Source: an uncultured Flavobacteriales bacterium (lineage in GTDB: Bacteria; Bacteroidota; Bacteroidia; Flavobacteriales_E; Vicingaceae). Taken from it: 64,000 nt of DNA. The notes beneath the pieces were generated by a model. The model searched no databases, was not told the DNA's origin, and saw only the letters and a program-made list of their open reading frames with translations. Positions 46,261 to 56,600 of this stretch are shown in pieces. The first letter of the stretch is position 1. The number at the start of each line of letters is the position of its first letter. The DNA lies in NCBI GenBank assembly GCA_905479995.1, contig CAJQON010000004.1:62001-126000 (forward strand), written 5' to 3'. Made by a program: the position numbers and the translations under genes.

Positions 46261-49200
46261 TTACCTTAACAAAGTAACCTTACCTACCTCATTTATTTTT
46301 TTACGAGATACAGGGTCTTCGAAGTTAATTTTCCATACATAAACATCGTTTTTAGCTGGTAGGTTTTTATAGCTTCCATCCCAACCCGACTCCACATCTC
46401 CACTTACAAATAAAAGCTCTCCCCAACGGTCGTATATTAACAATTGATAATCACTTACTTCAACACCAGAAAGTACTGGTTTAAATTCATCATTCATACT
46501 ATTAGCGTCTGGCGTAAATGCATTTGGAACATAAAAAAACAATACTCCTTCCACGGTAATGTCTTTACAAATACTGTCAACACATTGGTTTTCATCTACC
46601 ACCTTTAAACAAGCTTGGTAAGTCCCTTCTTCAACATCTGGAAAAGTTACAATTGGGCTAGATATGTTGCTCGTTGCTATCTGAACGTTAGGACCGAAAG
46701 TCCAGGAGTAAGTTGAAATATTATTGCCTGTTGATTCATCTTGAAACAATACTTCTGAAGACATAATATTGATATCATCTGGAGCATATGAGAAATCGGC
46801 AACTGGATTTTCGTAAACACAAACAGCGTTTAAAACAGTACTTGTACCTACACAGCCTACTGAATCGGTAATGGTGTAAGTAACATCATAACAACCTGGT
46901 ACTGTAAAGTTATAAGTTGAAGAGTCTCTAGTTGTAGCATTGGCTCCATTGCCCATTTCCCATAAAAATGTAGCATTGTAATAACTTGGATCGTTCACAT
47001 TGTCGGATATGAATTTAGCCAACACATTACCACACCCAGTAAATGTATTTGAAAAAGAAACAACTGGTGAACTTTGAACGGTTACCGTTACAGAAGCATT
47101 GTCTTCTGGCGTTCCACATCCATCTGTTAAGGTTACATTATAAACTGTAGTTGTTTGTGGCAAAACATTAACTGGATTACCTGCTCCTGCTCCATTATCC
47201 CATAAAAATGTATAATTACCATCTCCACCCGTTGCTGCAGCCTGAATTTGAACTGCATCACCTTCACAAATTGTTACATCATTAAAGGCTGTAACTTTTA
47301 ATGAATCACGAACAGTTATGGTTTGTGTTGCCGCGCTTGAAGGACAGTTATTGTCATCAGTAGCAGTTACTGTATAAGTTGAAGTGATTACTGGACTTAC
47401 ATTAGGATTTTGACCAACTCCAACACCATTATCCCAAGTATAAACTATTGTTCCAACTCCACCAGTTGAAAAAGAACCTAAGTTAACATTTTGTCCAATA
47501 CATATTGTTTGTGCAGCTGATGCTGAAACAACAATAGGCTGAGGAGAATTTATGTTTGCTACTGTATCTAACAAACACCCTGTGGCATTAGACAATTGTA
47601 AGTTATATATTCCATTACACAATCCCAGAAATTGATTAACTGCTGTTAGTGGACCGCCACTAATACCAAAACCATTAGCTGTTGTGCTATATAAGTTAAT
47701 TGAACCATCACATACACCAAAACAGGTTTCATCTTGAACAATAAGTGAATCTAAAACTATAGGCAAAGGCTCTGCAACAACAAAGTTTAGCGTATCAACT
47801 GTACAGCCATTCAAATCAGTAACTGTTAAGGAATAAGTTCCTGCAGCAACATTAATAGCTTGACTCTGACCAACACCAGCCAAGGCATTACTCCAAGCGT
47901 AATTGTAAATTGGTGTTCCTCCAACTACTGAAGCTGTAATTGTTCCATCTGAATAACCGTTGCAACTGGCATCATTTATTACAAAACTGTTCAGTAATAT
48001 TTCATCTGGCGCTGTAATAGTAATTGTACTATCTAATGAACAACCAGAACTATCGGTTACGCTTAACAAATATATTCCTGCACCTAAACCAGTAAAACTA
48101 GGAGAAATTTGATAGTTAGCTCCATTATCTATGCTGTAAGCATATTTAGTATCGCCACCGGTAACTCTAGAGAAGGTTATTGTTCCAGATGTATCTCCAA
48201 AACAATTTAAATTTGTTCCTACCACATCATATGATAACCCTTGATTAGCAGAAATATTAACTACAATAGAATCAGAACAACCATTAGCATCGATTACCTT
48301 AACTGTGTAAGCCCCTGCTGCTAAACCGGTAAATAATGAATTGTTTGTTTGTACATTTCCATTTACAGAATAATCAACAATACCAGTTGTATTACTTGCA
48401 AATACTGTAAGTTGACCAAAAGCACTATTACAGCCTCCATTTACAACAACTACTGAATCAATTTCTGCTGACACAAAAACTCCTGCAATATTTGTAGCGT
48501 CACATCCATTATCATCTACTATAGAGATTTCATAGCTATCACCATTAGATAATCCTGAAATTGTTACTGCACCTCCATGACTAGCAATAGTTGGAGAGCT
48601 TAATGTTCCAGCACCTATGTTGGTTATATTATAGTTTCCTACAAAGAATTCTGGATGACCGCCAGACACTGTAACTGTAACTGATCCATTAGAGCAATCT
48701 ACCACTGTATTTGTTGTTATAGGATTTAAATAGGTGACTTGGTAAGGTGTTCCCATATCATAACAAGTAGTATCCCAAACATTAGCATTTAATGCTGAAA
48801 TACTTAGAGTGATTGGCACAATCCAAACGGTATTATTTGTTGGCGCTTTACCAATTCCGTTTAAATAAGTGATGATGTTACTTGCATTTCCACCATTGTT
48901 TATTTCACCAACTGTTGGAGGTGTTTCTATAAATGCTCCAGAAAAACATGGGTCATTTTCTGGATGAACTCCTGCAGTTGGAGCACAAATATATATGGCG
49001 TAATCTAATGCTGGATTAGCACCTGTTGCTGCAGAGTACCCACCAGTTGTATCTACTAAAAAGCTATCATTGTTACATAATATGTATTGGTTTGCAGCTG
49101 TATTTACATTTGTTGAACTTCCTGATGTTGAAGCAACTGTTCCTCCTGTTGCTGCTGTACAGCCAGTACAAGGCGCAACAGTTACTGTAATAGGCGTTTG

Positions 49201-50517
49201 ACAAGAATCTATTCCGTTAGATACTTTTGCAATGTACGTTGTAGTAACTGCCGGATTTAGTGTAACTTGTACAGAATCGTTTACCGTAGTACTTGCAACT
49301 ACTAATCCTGTCCCCTGATCTGTAATGGTTAAAGTAGAAACCGCCCTAGTAGAAATTTTAATTTCATCAATTCCCCAACTATCTGTAGAAGCACTACTCG
49401 ATTTTGTTTGTATCCATCTAAAACTAGTATTGGCAGTTTGTGCAGCTGCTGGTATCGGTAATGTAGTTGTGTTCCAATCGTAAACATATTCTCCACAACC
49501 TAATAATCCTCCTCCCTCTGTACTAGGAAACATTAATTTAAATGTAGTCCAAGTCCCTCCATTGTTTGTTGAATATTGAACATAAACACCTTCTTTATCA
49601 TCTAAAGCTTCACATCCATTTCCACCATTGTCATCTGATGCTTGTCTAAAATCAAAACTTATCCAGCCACCTGAAGAAACATCAAATCCATTAGATTCTA
49701 ATATTCTCGGTGCTGCAACATTTTGCATCCACAAGTAAGTTGATCCACTATTTGTGTTGTAACCATTGTTTGGCTGACATCCCAATACGTTAAAAAAACT
49801 TGCTGAACCTGGAGTAGAATTCCAACCAGCACCCATGGTAGAGTTATTAAAATCGGTATTTATTGATGGGCTAGTTATATCGCCATAAGCTACCAAGTTT
49901 ACAGGATCACCTGGACAAATTGGGTTTGGAGTAGCCGTAATATTTACGTTACACCCCAATGTACTTTTCACAAAAGTTACAATGTCGCCTTCCCAACCAG
50001 CATATTGAGGGTTAAAACCATTGTTAAACCTAAAAGTTAACACTCCCGCAGCATTATTGGCACAAAACATTCCAGGACTTAATTGTGCAGCAATACCATT
50101 AATGGCATCCTGACCAACTCTATAAGGTGTTCCTCCTGCATTGTATTTAATGGAGTAATCACCTTGCAATGACCCAATTTGATTTGATGCAACAGTAGGT
50201 CCATCAAAAATCTCTAAGCGATCTGCATCTCCCCAAGAGTGTAAATAGGTTTTAAAAGAGGTAAAATCTACACAAACAGATTCTCCAGCAACTGCAGGAG
50301 TTAAAGTTATCGTGTAACTTGTATTTCCATCATTTCCTGCTGGGCCTCCAGCATCATAAAACTTGTCTCCAGTAGAAACACCAACCGAACCACCCGCACT
50401 AATTAAAACAGTAGATTGTGCTATTAGTTGGTTTTGTGAAATATAAAGTAAGGCTATGACAATTACAGAATTTAAAAATAAATTGTAATAAGTCAACTTA
50501 AAATTTTGTACTTTCAT
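46261..50517 (-). CDS. T9SS-secreted multidomain adhesin (CUB, reelin-like, SprB-type repeats, PKD, type B sorting domain)
   Basis: The 1418-residue protein has a signal peptide (to about 34) and a CUB-like domain (about 38-190, with DRLEIFDGP). A reelin-subrepeat-like domain lies at about 215-390 (WISFDFRQASDDNGGNGCEA, DSWGIDEIKIS). Several SprB/SprD-type repeats follow at about 690-1010 (CNGYSDGTITASVVGGTPIY, then NYAWS). Ig/PKD domains lead to about 1310. The gliding-motility-associated C-terminal domain covers about 1330-1418 (NAFTPDANSMNDEFKPV ... IYDRWGELLF). This type B signal directs export through T9SS and retention at the surface. Substrate or binding target is unknown. Confidence 0.9.
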   Translation of the reverse strand: MKVQNFKLTYYNLFLNSVIVIALLYISQNQLIAQSTVLISAGGSVGVSTGDKFYDAGGPAGNDGNTSYTITLTPAVAGESVCVDFTSFKTYLHSWGDADRLEIFDGPTVASNQIGSLQGDYSIKYNAGGTPYRVGQDAINGIAAQLSPGMFCANNAAGVLTFRFNNGFNPQYAGWEGDIVTFVKSTLGCNVNITATPNPICPGDPVNLVAYGDITSPSINTDFNNSTMGAGWNSTPGSASFFNVLGCQPNNGYNTNSGSTYLWMQNVAAPRILESNGFDVSSGGWISFDFRQASDDNGGNGCEALDDKEGVYVQYSTNNGGTWTTFKLMFPSTEGGGLLGCGEYVYDWNTTTLPIPAAAQTANTSFRWIQTKSSSASTDSWGIDEIKISTRAVSTLTITDQGTGLVVASTTVNDSVQVTLNPAVTTTYIAKVSNGIDSCQTPITVTVAPCTGCTAATGGTVASTSGSSTNVNTAANQYILCNNDSFLVDTTGGYSAATGANPALDYAIYICAPTAGVHPENDPCFSGAFIETPPTVGEINNGGNASNIITYLNGIGKAPTNNTVWIVPITLSISALNANVWDTTCYDMGTPYQVTYLNPITTNTVVDCSNGSVTVTVSGGHPEFFVGNYNITNIGAGTLSSPTIASHGGAVTISGLSNGDSYEISIVDDNGCDATNIAGVFVSAEIDSVVVVNGGCNSAFGQLTVFASNTTGIVDYSVNGNVQTNNSLFTGLAAGAYTVKVIDANGCSDSIVVNISANQGLSYDVVGTNLNCFGDTSGTITFSRVTGGDTKYAYSIDNGANYQISPSFTGLGAGIYLLSVTDSSGCSLDSTITITAPDEILLNSFVINDASCNGYSDGTITASVVGGTPIYNYAWSNALAGVGQSQAINVAAGTYSLTVTDLNGCTVDTLNFVVAEPLPIVLDSLIVQDETCFGVCDGSINLYSTTANGFGISGGPLTAVNQFLGLCNGIYNLQLSNATGCLLDTVANINSPQPIVVSASAAQTICIGQNVNLGSFSTGGVGTIVYTWDNGVGVGQNPNVSPVITSTYTVTATDDNNCPSSAATQTITVRDSLKVTAFNDVTICEGDAVQIQAAATGGDGNYTFLWDNGAGAGNPVNVLPQTTTVYNVTLTDGCGTPEDNASVTVTVQSSPVVSFSNTFTGCGNVLAKFISDNVNDPSYYNATFLWEMGNGANATTRDSSTYNFTVPGCYDVTYTITDSVGCVGTSTVLNAVCVYENPVADFSYAPDDINIMSSEVLFQDESTGNNISTYSWTFGPNVQIATSNISSPIVTFPDVEEGTYQACLKVVDENQCVDSICKDITVEGVLFFYVPNAFTPDANSMNDEFKPVLSGVEVSDYQLLIYDRWGELLFVSGDVESGWDGSYKNLPAKNDVYVWKINFEDPVSRKKINEVGKVTLLR

Positions 50518-50615
50518 GTAGTAGGTTTTAGCATTCAGATTTGAACTACAAATATTATTTATTAGCTAAAATTAGTACTTGAAGGACTATTTTGTTGGTA
50601 CAATATGTTTTAATA

Positions 50616-50627
50616 TTAAAAAGTCTG
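50616..50627. repeat. 12-bp motif TTAAAAAGTCTG, copy 2
   Basis: This copy is in the 270-base gap upstream of the 1418-residue adhesin gene. A short palindrome using the same core (AGACTT T AAGTCT, 50746-50758) lies in the same gap just after the PorE-like gene. No small gene was found in the gap. Confidence 0.4.
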
Positions 50628-50787
50628 AATATAGTTTTATAACTTAAAACGAAGAGATATTTCGACTAAGTAACTTTTTTTAAGGCCAGACTCATATAAT
50701 CATTCGGCTAAAAAAAATATAACAAGATTACTTTTCTTTATTATTAGACTTTAAGTCTGAACTATTTAATTGAATATCAGATAAAAA

Positions 50788-52719
50788 TTAGAGCACTTTA
50801 AGTTCAACTCTTCTATTTTCTTGGTGTTCTTCTTCTGTACATTTTACTTTATTCTTACACTTATTAACTAGCTTAGTTTCTCCATATCCTTTTGGAACTA
50901 ATCGGGATTTAGCAATTCCTTTTCCTATTAAGTGCTTTACAACGGAGGCCGCTCTTTTGCTTGACAATTTTAAGTTATAAGAATCACTCCCTCTTGCATC
51001 GGTATGAGCACTCAACTCTACTCTTATAGATGAATTCTTATTCAAATACTCTACAATCACATCTAATATTTCAAAAGATTCTTCTTTAATAGTTGATTTG
51101 TTGTAATCAAAATAGATGTTGTCAATTTTAATGATATCATTTTTCTTAGGAATAGGCATAAACAATAGCAAACCAAATTTAGCTATTACATCTTGTCTAT
51201 TTTCAGCAGGAATTTCAAAGGTTTGCGAATCAAATCCAGGATGATAGAAGGTCACTAAAAATTCTACGTGTTTTTCAAGTATTAATTCAACCTTACCGTT
51301 TTCATTGGTCATAAAACTATCTGCCAATATCGGAACACCCCTAACATCCATACGATGTAATTTCACTTCCAGTCCTCCTATTGGATTCTCAGTAATTCTA
51401 TTCAATGCTAAACCTCTAATGGTATCTGGAGCTTCAAAAGTGTTGAATTCATAAATATGATCATATCCATGCGTACCCTCTCTATTAGATGAAAAATAAC
51501 CTCTTCTTTCTTCATTGTTAATTATGAATGAAAAATCATCCTTACTCGAATTAAAAGGTTTTCCAAGGTTAACTGATTTTGAAAAGTTTTTACCATCGTA
51601 ATACGATTTGTAAATATCAGCTCCACCAAAACCATTTAATCCCTTTGAGCTATAGTACAAGGTATCCATATCAATATAGGGGAACATCTCATCTAATTCA
51701 GAATTAATTACTGCACCTAAGTTCACAGGATCTCCCCACGTTGTATCAGTTACTTTGTCTGAATAATAGATGTCGAAACCACCAAAACCACCAGGCATAT
51801 TTGACACAAAATACAATCTATCTTCTGCTTTATTAATAAAAGGAAATACACAATCATACTCAGTATTATTTATCGACAATGATTTTCCTTCAGTCCATTT
51901 CCCACCTTCTTTTTTAGATTGGTAAATATGAAGTATGTTCAACCCGTTAGAACTTAGTTTAATCCCTTTCCTTTTTACCTTTTTATCACGATACTTTACA
52001 ACTTCTGTCGCATTTCCAGTATAATAAAGCACATCTCCAGCCTCATTAAAAGATGGAGTTCCTTCATAAAACACATGGTTTAAATCTCCAGGCAACGCAA
52101 CTACCGAAGAATCAAATATTGCAGTATCTAGTCTTTTTGTTGATGCTAAATCGTAATACACCGTTTTTATAGAAAACTCTGCACTTTGTGGTTTAGAAAA
52201 CACAACTCCATCGTTATAAAAATCTAACCCCATACTTCTACCACCTGTTTCTATATTAGTTAAATCAATTTTAGCTCTAGCAACCTTGTCTTTATTTGAA
52301 ATTGCCCAATCACAAATCTCTTCATAAACCTTATACTGATCAGGTTTTTCAATTTTACCAAAGTAGATTTTAAATGTAGTTTTTGCTTCCTTATACTTTT
52401 CTAGGTTACATAAAATTAACGCATGATCAAATAGATGTTTCGGCTCTTCGGCATCATTAAATGTTGTTAATTTAGAATACCATTCATTGGCTTTTTCATA
52501 ATCGAACAGCAACTTATATGTTTGCGCAATTCTTTTGGTCATTTTAAATTTATCGAAAACAACTTTTTGCTCCAAGGCTAACTCATTTTCAGATATAGCT
52601 TCAAGGTATTGTCTTTTCTGAAAAAAATCATCTCCTTTTTTTAAGTGTGCACTTTGGGCAACACTAAAATTGGTGCAAATCAAAAAAAGTATAACAATAG
52701 TATATTTTATCGTTTTCAT
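50788..52719 (-). CDS. PorE-like OmpA/PD40/TPR envelope protein
   Basis: The product is 643 residues with a signal peptide (to about 22). TPR-like helices (about 25-150) precede PD40/WD40-like propeller blades (about 200-410, for example LYFVSNMPGGFGGFDIYYSD). A carboxypeptidase-regulatory-like Ig domain (about 425-510) and a C-terminal OmpA peptidoglycan-binding domain (about 530-643, with YFDYNKSTI and ELSAHTDARGS) follow. This order is that of PorE, an accessory of the T9SS that links to peptidoglycan. It follows the PorP-like gene by three bases and serves the same operon as the beta-helix adhesin. Confidence 0.9.
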   Translation of the reverse strand: MKTIKYTIVILFLICTNFSVAQSAHLKKGDDFFQKRQYLEAISENELALEQKVVFDKFKMTKRIAQTYKLLFDYEKANEWYSKLTTFNDAEEPKHLFDHALILCNLEKYKEAKTTFKIYFGKIEKPDQYKVYEEICDWAISNKDKVARAKIDLTNIETGGRSMGLDFYNDGVVFSKPQSAEFSIKTVYYDLASTKRLDTAIFDSSVVALPGDLNHVFYEGTPSFNEAGDVLYYTGNATEVVKYRDKKVKRKGIKLSSNGLNILHIYQSKKEGGKWTEGKSLSINNTEYDCVFPFINKAEDRLYFVSNMPGGFGGFDIYYSDKVTDTTWGDPVNLGAVINSELDEMFPYIDMDTLYYSSKGLNGFGGADIYKSYYDGKNFSKSVNLGKPFNSSKDDFSFIINNEERRGYFSSNREGTHGYDHIYEFNTFEAPDTIRGLALNRITENPIGGLEVKLHRMDVRGVPILADSFMTNENGKVELILEKHVEFLVTFYHPGFDSQTFEIPAENRQDVIAKFGLLLFMPIPKKNDIIKIDNIYFDYNKSTIKEESFEILDVIVEYLNKNSSIRVELSAHTDARGSDSYNLKLSSKRAASVVKHLIGKGIAKSRLVPKGYGETKLVNKCKNKVKCTEEEHQENRRVELKVL

Positions 52720-52722
52720 AGG

Positions 52723-53652
52723 CTAAAATCTAGGAATTGAAACTACAGATTCTTTCGGAGGATTAAATCTATATATTAACATTATTTCATGACTTCCTGT
52801 GGAATAAGTACCAATTTCACCCATATTATATTCGTAGGCATATGCCAACTTTAAATCTGGCAACAATTGATAAGATGCAATTCCTAACAACTCATTACTT
52901 GATCGATAAGAAATACCAATTCCAAAAGTTCTCATGTATTCATATTGCAAATTTATATCGTACTGTAAACTGGCTCCACTTACTTGTTTTATTAGGGTGG
53001 ATGCATTTATGTCTGATTTTTCATTTAACCTAAATCGATATCCTGTATGAAAATAATAATGCATGGTATTAAAATCAAAATTAGTAACACCACCTTTCCC
53101 ATTTTGAAATGAAATTCTATTTTCAAGGATATTTGGTATAGCTATTCCGGCATAAAACTTATTGTTAAAGTAATATGTTCCGAATTTAAAATTCGGTTGA
53201 GCAATTATACTTGTTTTACCGCCACTATAAGCAGGGTCATTAACATCCAAAATATCAACATCACCTAAATCACTTTGTAATAAATTTACTGTAGCACTTA
53301 CACCAAAAGCTAACCTACTATATCCTCTTAATTGCAATTTATAAGCGTAAGCTCCTGCAATTTCTGTATTATTATCAATCCCTATCTGATCGTTAGTTAT
53401 AGTTAAACCTATAGATGAATTTCCCAATGGTTTTAAAATATTTAATGCACCAATTGCAGGCGCACCATCATACCCAACCCATTGTGTTTTATATAAAGCT
53501 GCGGCAGTTAAATTATTATAGCTAGCCATAGATGCAGGATTAAAAAATGGTTGGTGCATCATATACATACCAATATGCATTTGGCTTTGAGCGTTTCCTT
53601 TACTTAAAAAGAAAAAACAAATAACGACACAAAATAAGAAGTGCTTTTTCAT
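52723..53652 (-). CDS. PorP/SprF family T9SS outer-membrane protein
   Basis: The product is 309 residues with a signal peptide (ending GNAQ). The N-terminal MHQPFFNPASMASYNNLTAA segment and the barrel-like strands that follow are the PorP/SprF signature. SprF-like proteins are needed for secretion or surface attachment of the type B adhesin encoded beside them. The adhesin ends two bases upstream and the PorE-like gene begins three bases downstream, a tight three-gene operon. The specific partner is inferred to be the 1144-residue adhesin. Confidence 0.93.
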   Translation of the reverse strand: MKKHFLFCVVICFFFLSKGNAQSQMHIGMYMMHQPFFNPASMASYNNLTAAALYKTQWVGYDGAPAIGALNILKPLGNSSIGLTITNDQIGIDNNTEIAGAYAYKLQLRGYSRLAFGVSATVNLLQSDLGDVDILDVNDPAYSGGKTSIIAQPNFKFGTYYFNNKFYAGIAIPNILENRISFQNGKGGVTNFDFNTMHYYFHTGYRFRLNEKSDINASTLIKQVSGASLQYDINLQYEYMRTFGIGISYRSSNELLGIASYQLLPDLKLAYAYEYNMGEIGTYSTGSHEIMLIYRFNPPKESVVSIPRF

Positions 53653-53654
53653 AA

Positions 53655-56600
53655 TTATCGTCTTAGGTCAATAGTTCCATTAACAGGTTCAGCGTCTGGT
53701 TTTAATTTTAGAATGAAGAAATAAGTCCCATCAACAACTTTGTTCCCCATCAATTTAATTCCTGAAGTTTGAGAAGTCCCATCCCATTCATTATTATAAG
53801 GAGCAGCGGTATAAACCTGATCTCCCCAACGATTGTAAATAGTTAATTCATTCTCTGGAAATAAATCAATGTTTTCTATGTAAAATGTTTCATTAATTCC
53901 ATCATCATTCGGAGACAACCCATTGTAGATATGAATAGGCCTATCCTTTTGTATGGTTATATATATAATTGCAGTATCACAAATATTAACACAAACCAAA
54001 TCACATATTTCATAACTAATACTATCTCTTCCAAAAAAACTAGTATTTGGAGTATATAAAACACTACCTGTTGCAACGCCATTAAAAGGACCCCACAATA
54101 CATTTACCCCTGAACCACCCTGATCGTTGTTAGATGGATTTATTTGAACTGCTATATTTTCTGGTGTAGTAGCATAATCATCATTGGCTACTACCGTTAC
54201 ATTAGCAGATGAAGTAACAAAAACACTATCCACCCCAAAACAACCCAGACTATCGGTAACAGTTAAAACATACCATCCTCCTAGCAATTGATTAATTGCA
54301 GGGGTTGTATCTATTACAACATTGTTTAAAGTCCAAACATAAGAATATGGCATTGTTCCACCTGTAACTAAAACATTGGTAATCGAACCATTGGCCAAAT
54401 TACAACTCGGATCAACTAATACTATTGAATCTAAATTAATTACCGGTGGATTACCTCCGTTAATTTGTACAGGCCCCATAAATGAAGTACAGTTATTTCC
54501 GTCCGTTACAGTTAAAGTATAATTCCCCAAAGGTTGATTCAACAGATTTAGAGTCGTATCCACCTGAGTAGAGCCATTAGACCAACTATACAAAAATGTT
54601 GGTACTCCAGTTACTGTAACTCCTACTATAGAACCATTACTAGAATTACAACTCGCATCGGTAACTACCATTAAAGTAGTATCAATTACTGGTAAAGGCA
54701 TTACATTTACTGTTGTACTATCTACATTTGGATTGGTACACAATCCTTGAGTTACACTTAAGTAGTATACTGTTGTATCGTTTGGTCCAGCCATTGGATT
54801 GGATATATTTGGATTGCTTAATCCCAACACTGGTGACCATGAATAGACTATTCCTACTACTGGCGCTACTCCAATTTGAACGCTGTCGCCAGCACAAATA
54901 TCATAGCTTGCATTTCCGGCATCGCCAGTTGGCAATGCTTGTACATTAACAGTTGTACTGTCTACATTTGTATTGGTACATACTCCTTGGCTTACTGTTA
55001 AGTAATAAACCGTAGTATCACTCGGCCCAGCCATTGGATTAGAACTATTTGGATTGCTTAATCCTAAGACTGGTGACCATGAATAGACTATTCCTACTAC
55101 TGGCGCTACTCCAATTTGAACGCTATCTCCAGCACAGATATCGTAACTTGCATTTCCAGCATCTCCAGTTGGCAAAGGAAGTACATTAACTGTTGTACTG
55201 TCTACATTTGGATTGGTACAAGCTCCTTGAGCTACACTTAAGTAGTATACTGTTGTATCGATTGGTCCTGCCATTGGTTCGGAAATATTTGGATTACTTA
55301 ATCCTAAGACTGGTGACCATGAATAGACTATTCCTACTACTGGCGCTACTCCAATTTGAACGCTATCTCCAGCACAAATATCATAGCTTACGTTTCCAGC
55401 ATCTCCGGTTGGCAAAGGCAATGGAGTAACTGTAACAACAATAGAATCTACCACATTACAATCACCATTATCTATGGTTAGATAATAAGTTGTTGTAGTT
55501 GTGGGAAATACTGTTGGATTAGCTATTGTAGGGTCATCAATATTTGTTGCAGGTAACCATGCATAAGTAAATGGGTTTCCATTTCCACCTGATGCTGAAG
55601 GAGCTCCACCAATAACCGTTGAGTCACCCTCACATATTGTCACTGCAGAACCAGCTTCAGCAACACAAGGAAGAATTAGTGCACAAGTTGTATTAAATCC
55701 TAGTGTAGTTGCTCCAAATTCATAAGCTCCAGAAGTAGTACTAGCTCTAACAAACCCAGTAATATCTGTTGTTGGCTCAAGAGCACCATTTGCCAAACCA
55801 ATAGCTATAGAGGCACCTTGAAGTGTGTAATCTGGAGCTCCAATAAATGATGGGTTTGTTGTACTGTTTCCACCACCATTTGTAAAGTTATTTCCAGGAG
55901 TAGGATCTATAACAGTATTTGAAACGACCATTCCTCCACCAAAATCCCATATATCTTCTTCATCATTCCCCCAAACAATACAGTTGTCAACAATAAATGT
56001 ATTTGAACTAGAATTTACAATACCTCTTGGATCACCTGTTCCACCTGCATCATTATTATCTGCAATAGTAGAGTTTAATATTACTACATTATTGTTTCCT
56101 CCACTAGAATTTATTACCCCTCCATTACCTGAACCTGTTATCAAATCATTATCGAAAATAAGACAGTTGGTCATGTTTAAATTGTAATTATTATATATAA
56201 ATACAGCGGCTCCTTCTCGAGCTCTATTTTCGGTAAAAACGGTAGAAGTAATATTGATAAATTGAGTACTTGTTGCATCATCTCCTACAATAGCACCTCC
56301 TTGCTGATTGTAAACTTTATTCCCTGCGAAAAAACAATCTACAAATGAGCCACTCGAATTACTAAAGTATATTGCTCCACCTTCATATTGTGTTAATCCG
56401 GCCGAAGCAGGACTGTTACACAGAAACCTTGAACTTGTAACTTCTAATCGAGAATTACCATCAATAAAAATTGCTCCTCCTCCAAGATTAATGAAATCTT
56501 CAGCAATGTTTCCTACAAATTGGCAATCGTCTAATTTAACTACAGCCGGAAGCATTCCTCCTGCCACACCAATATAAATCGCACCCCCTGGATTAACATC

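Noticed and set aside
50746-50758. Palindrome AGACTT T AAGTCT as a terminator of the PorE-like gene
   Set aside because: The stem has only six A/T-rich base pairs and lacks a following T tract; it is more likely a protein-binding site or chance.
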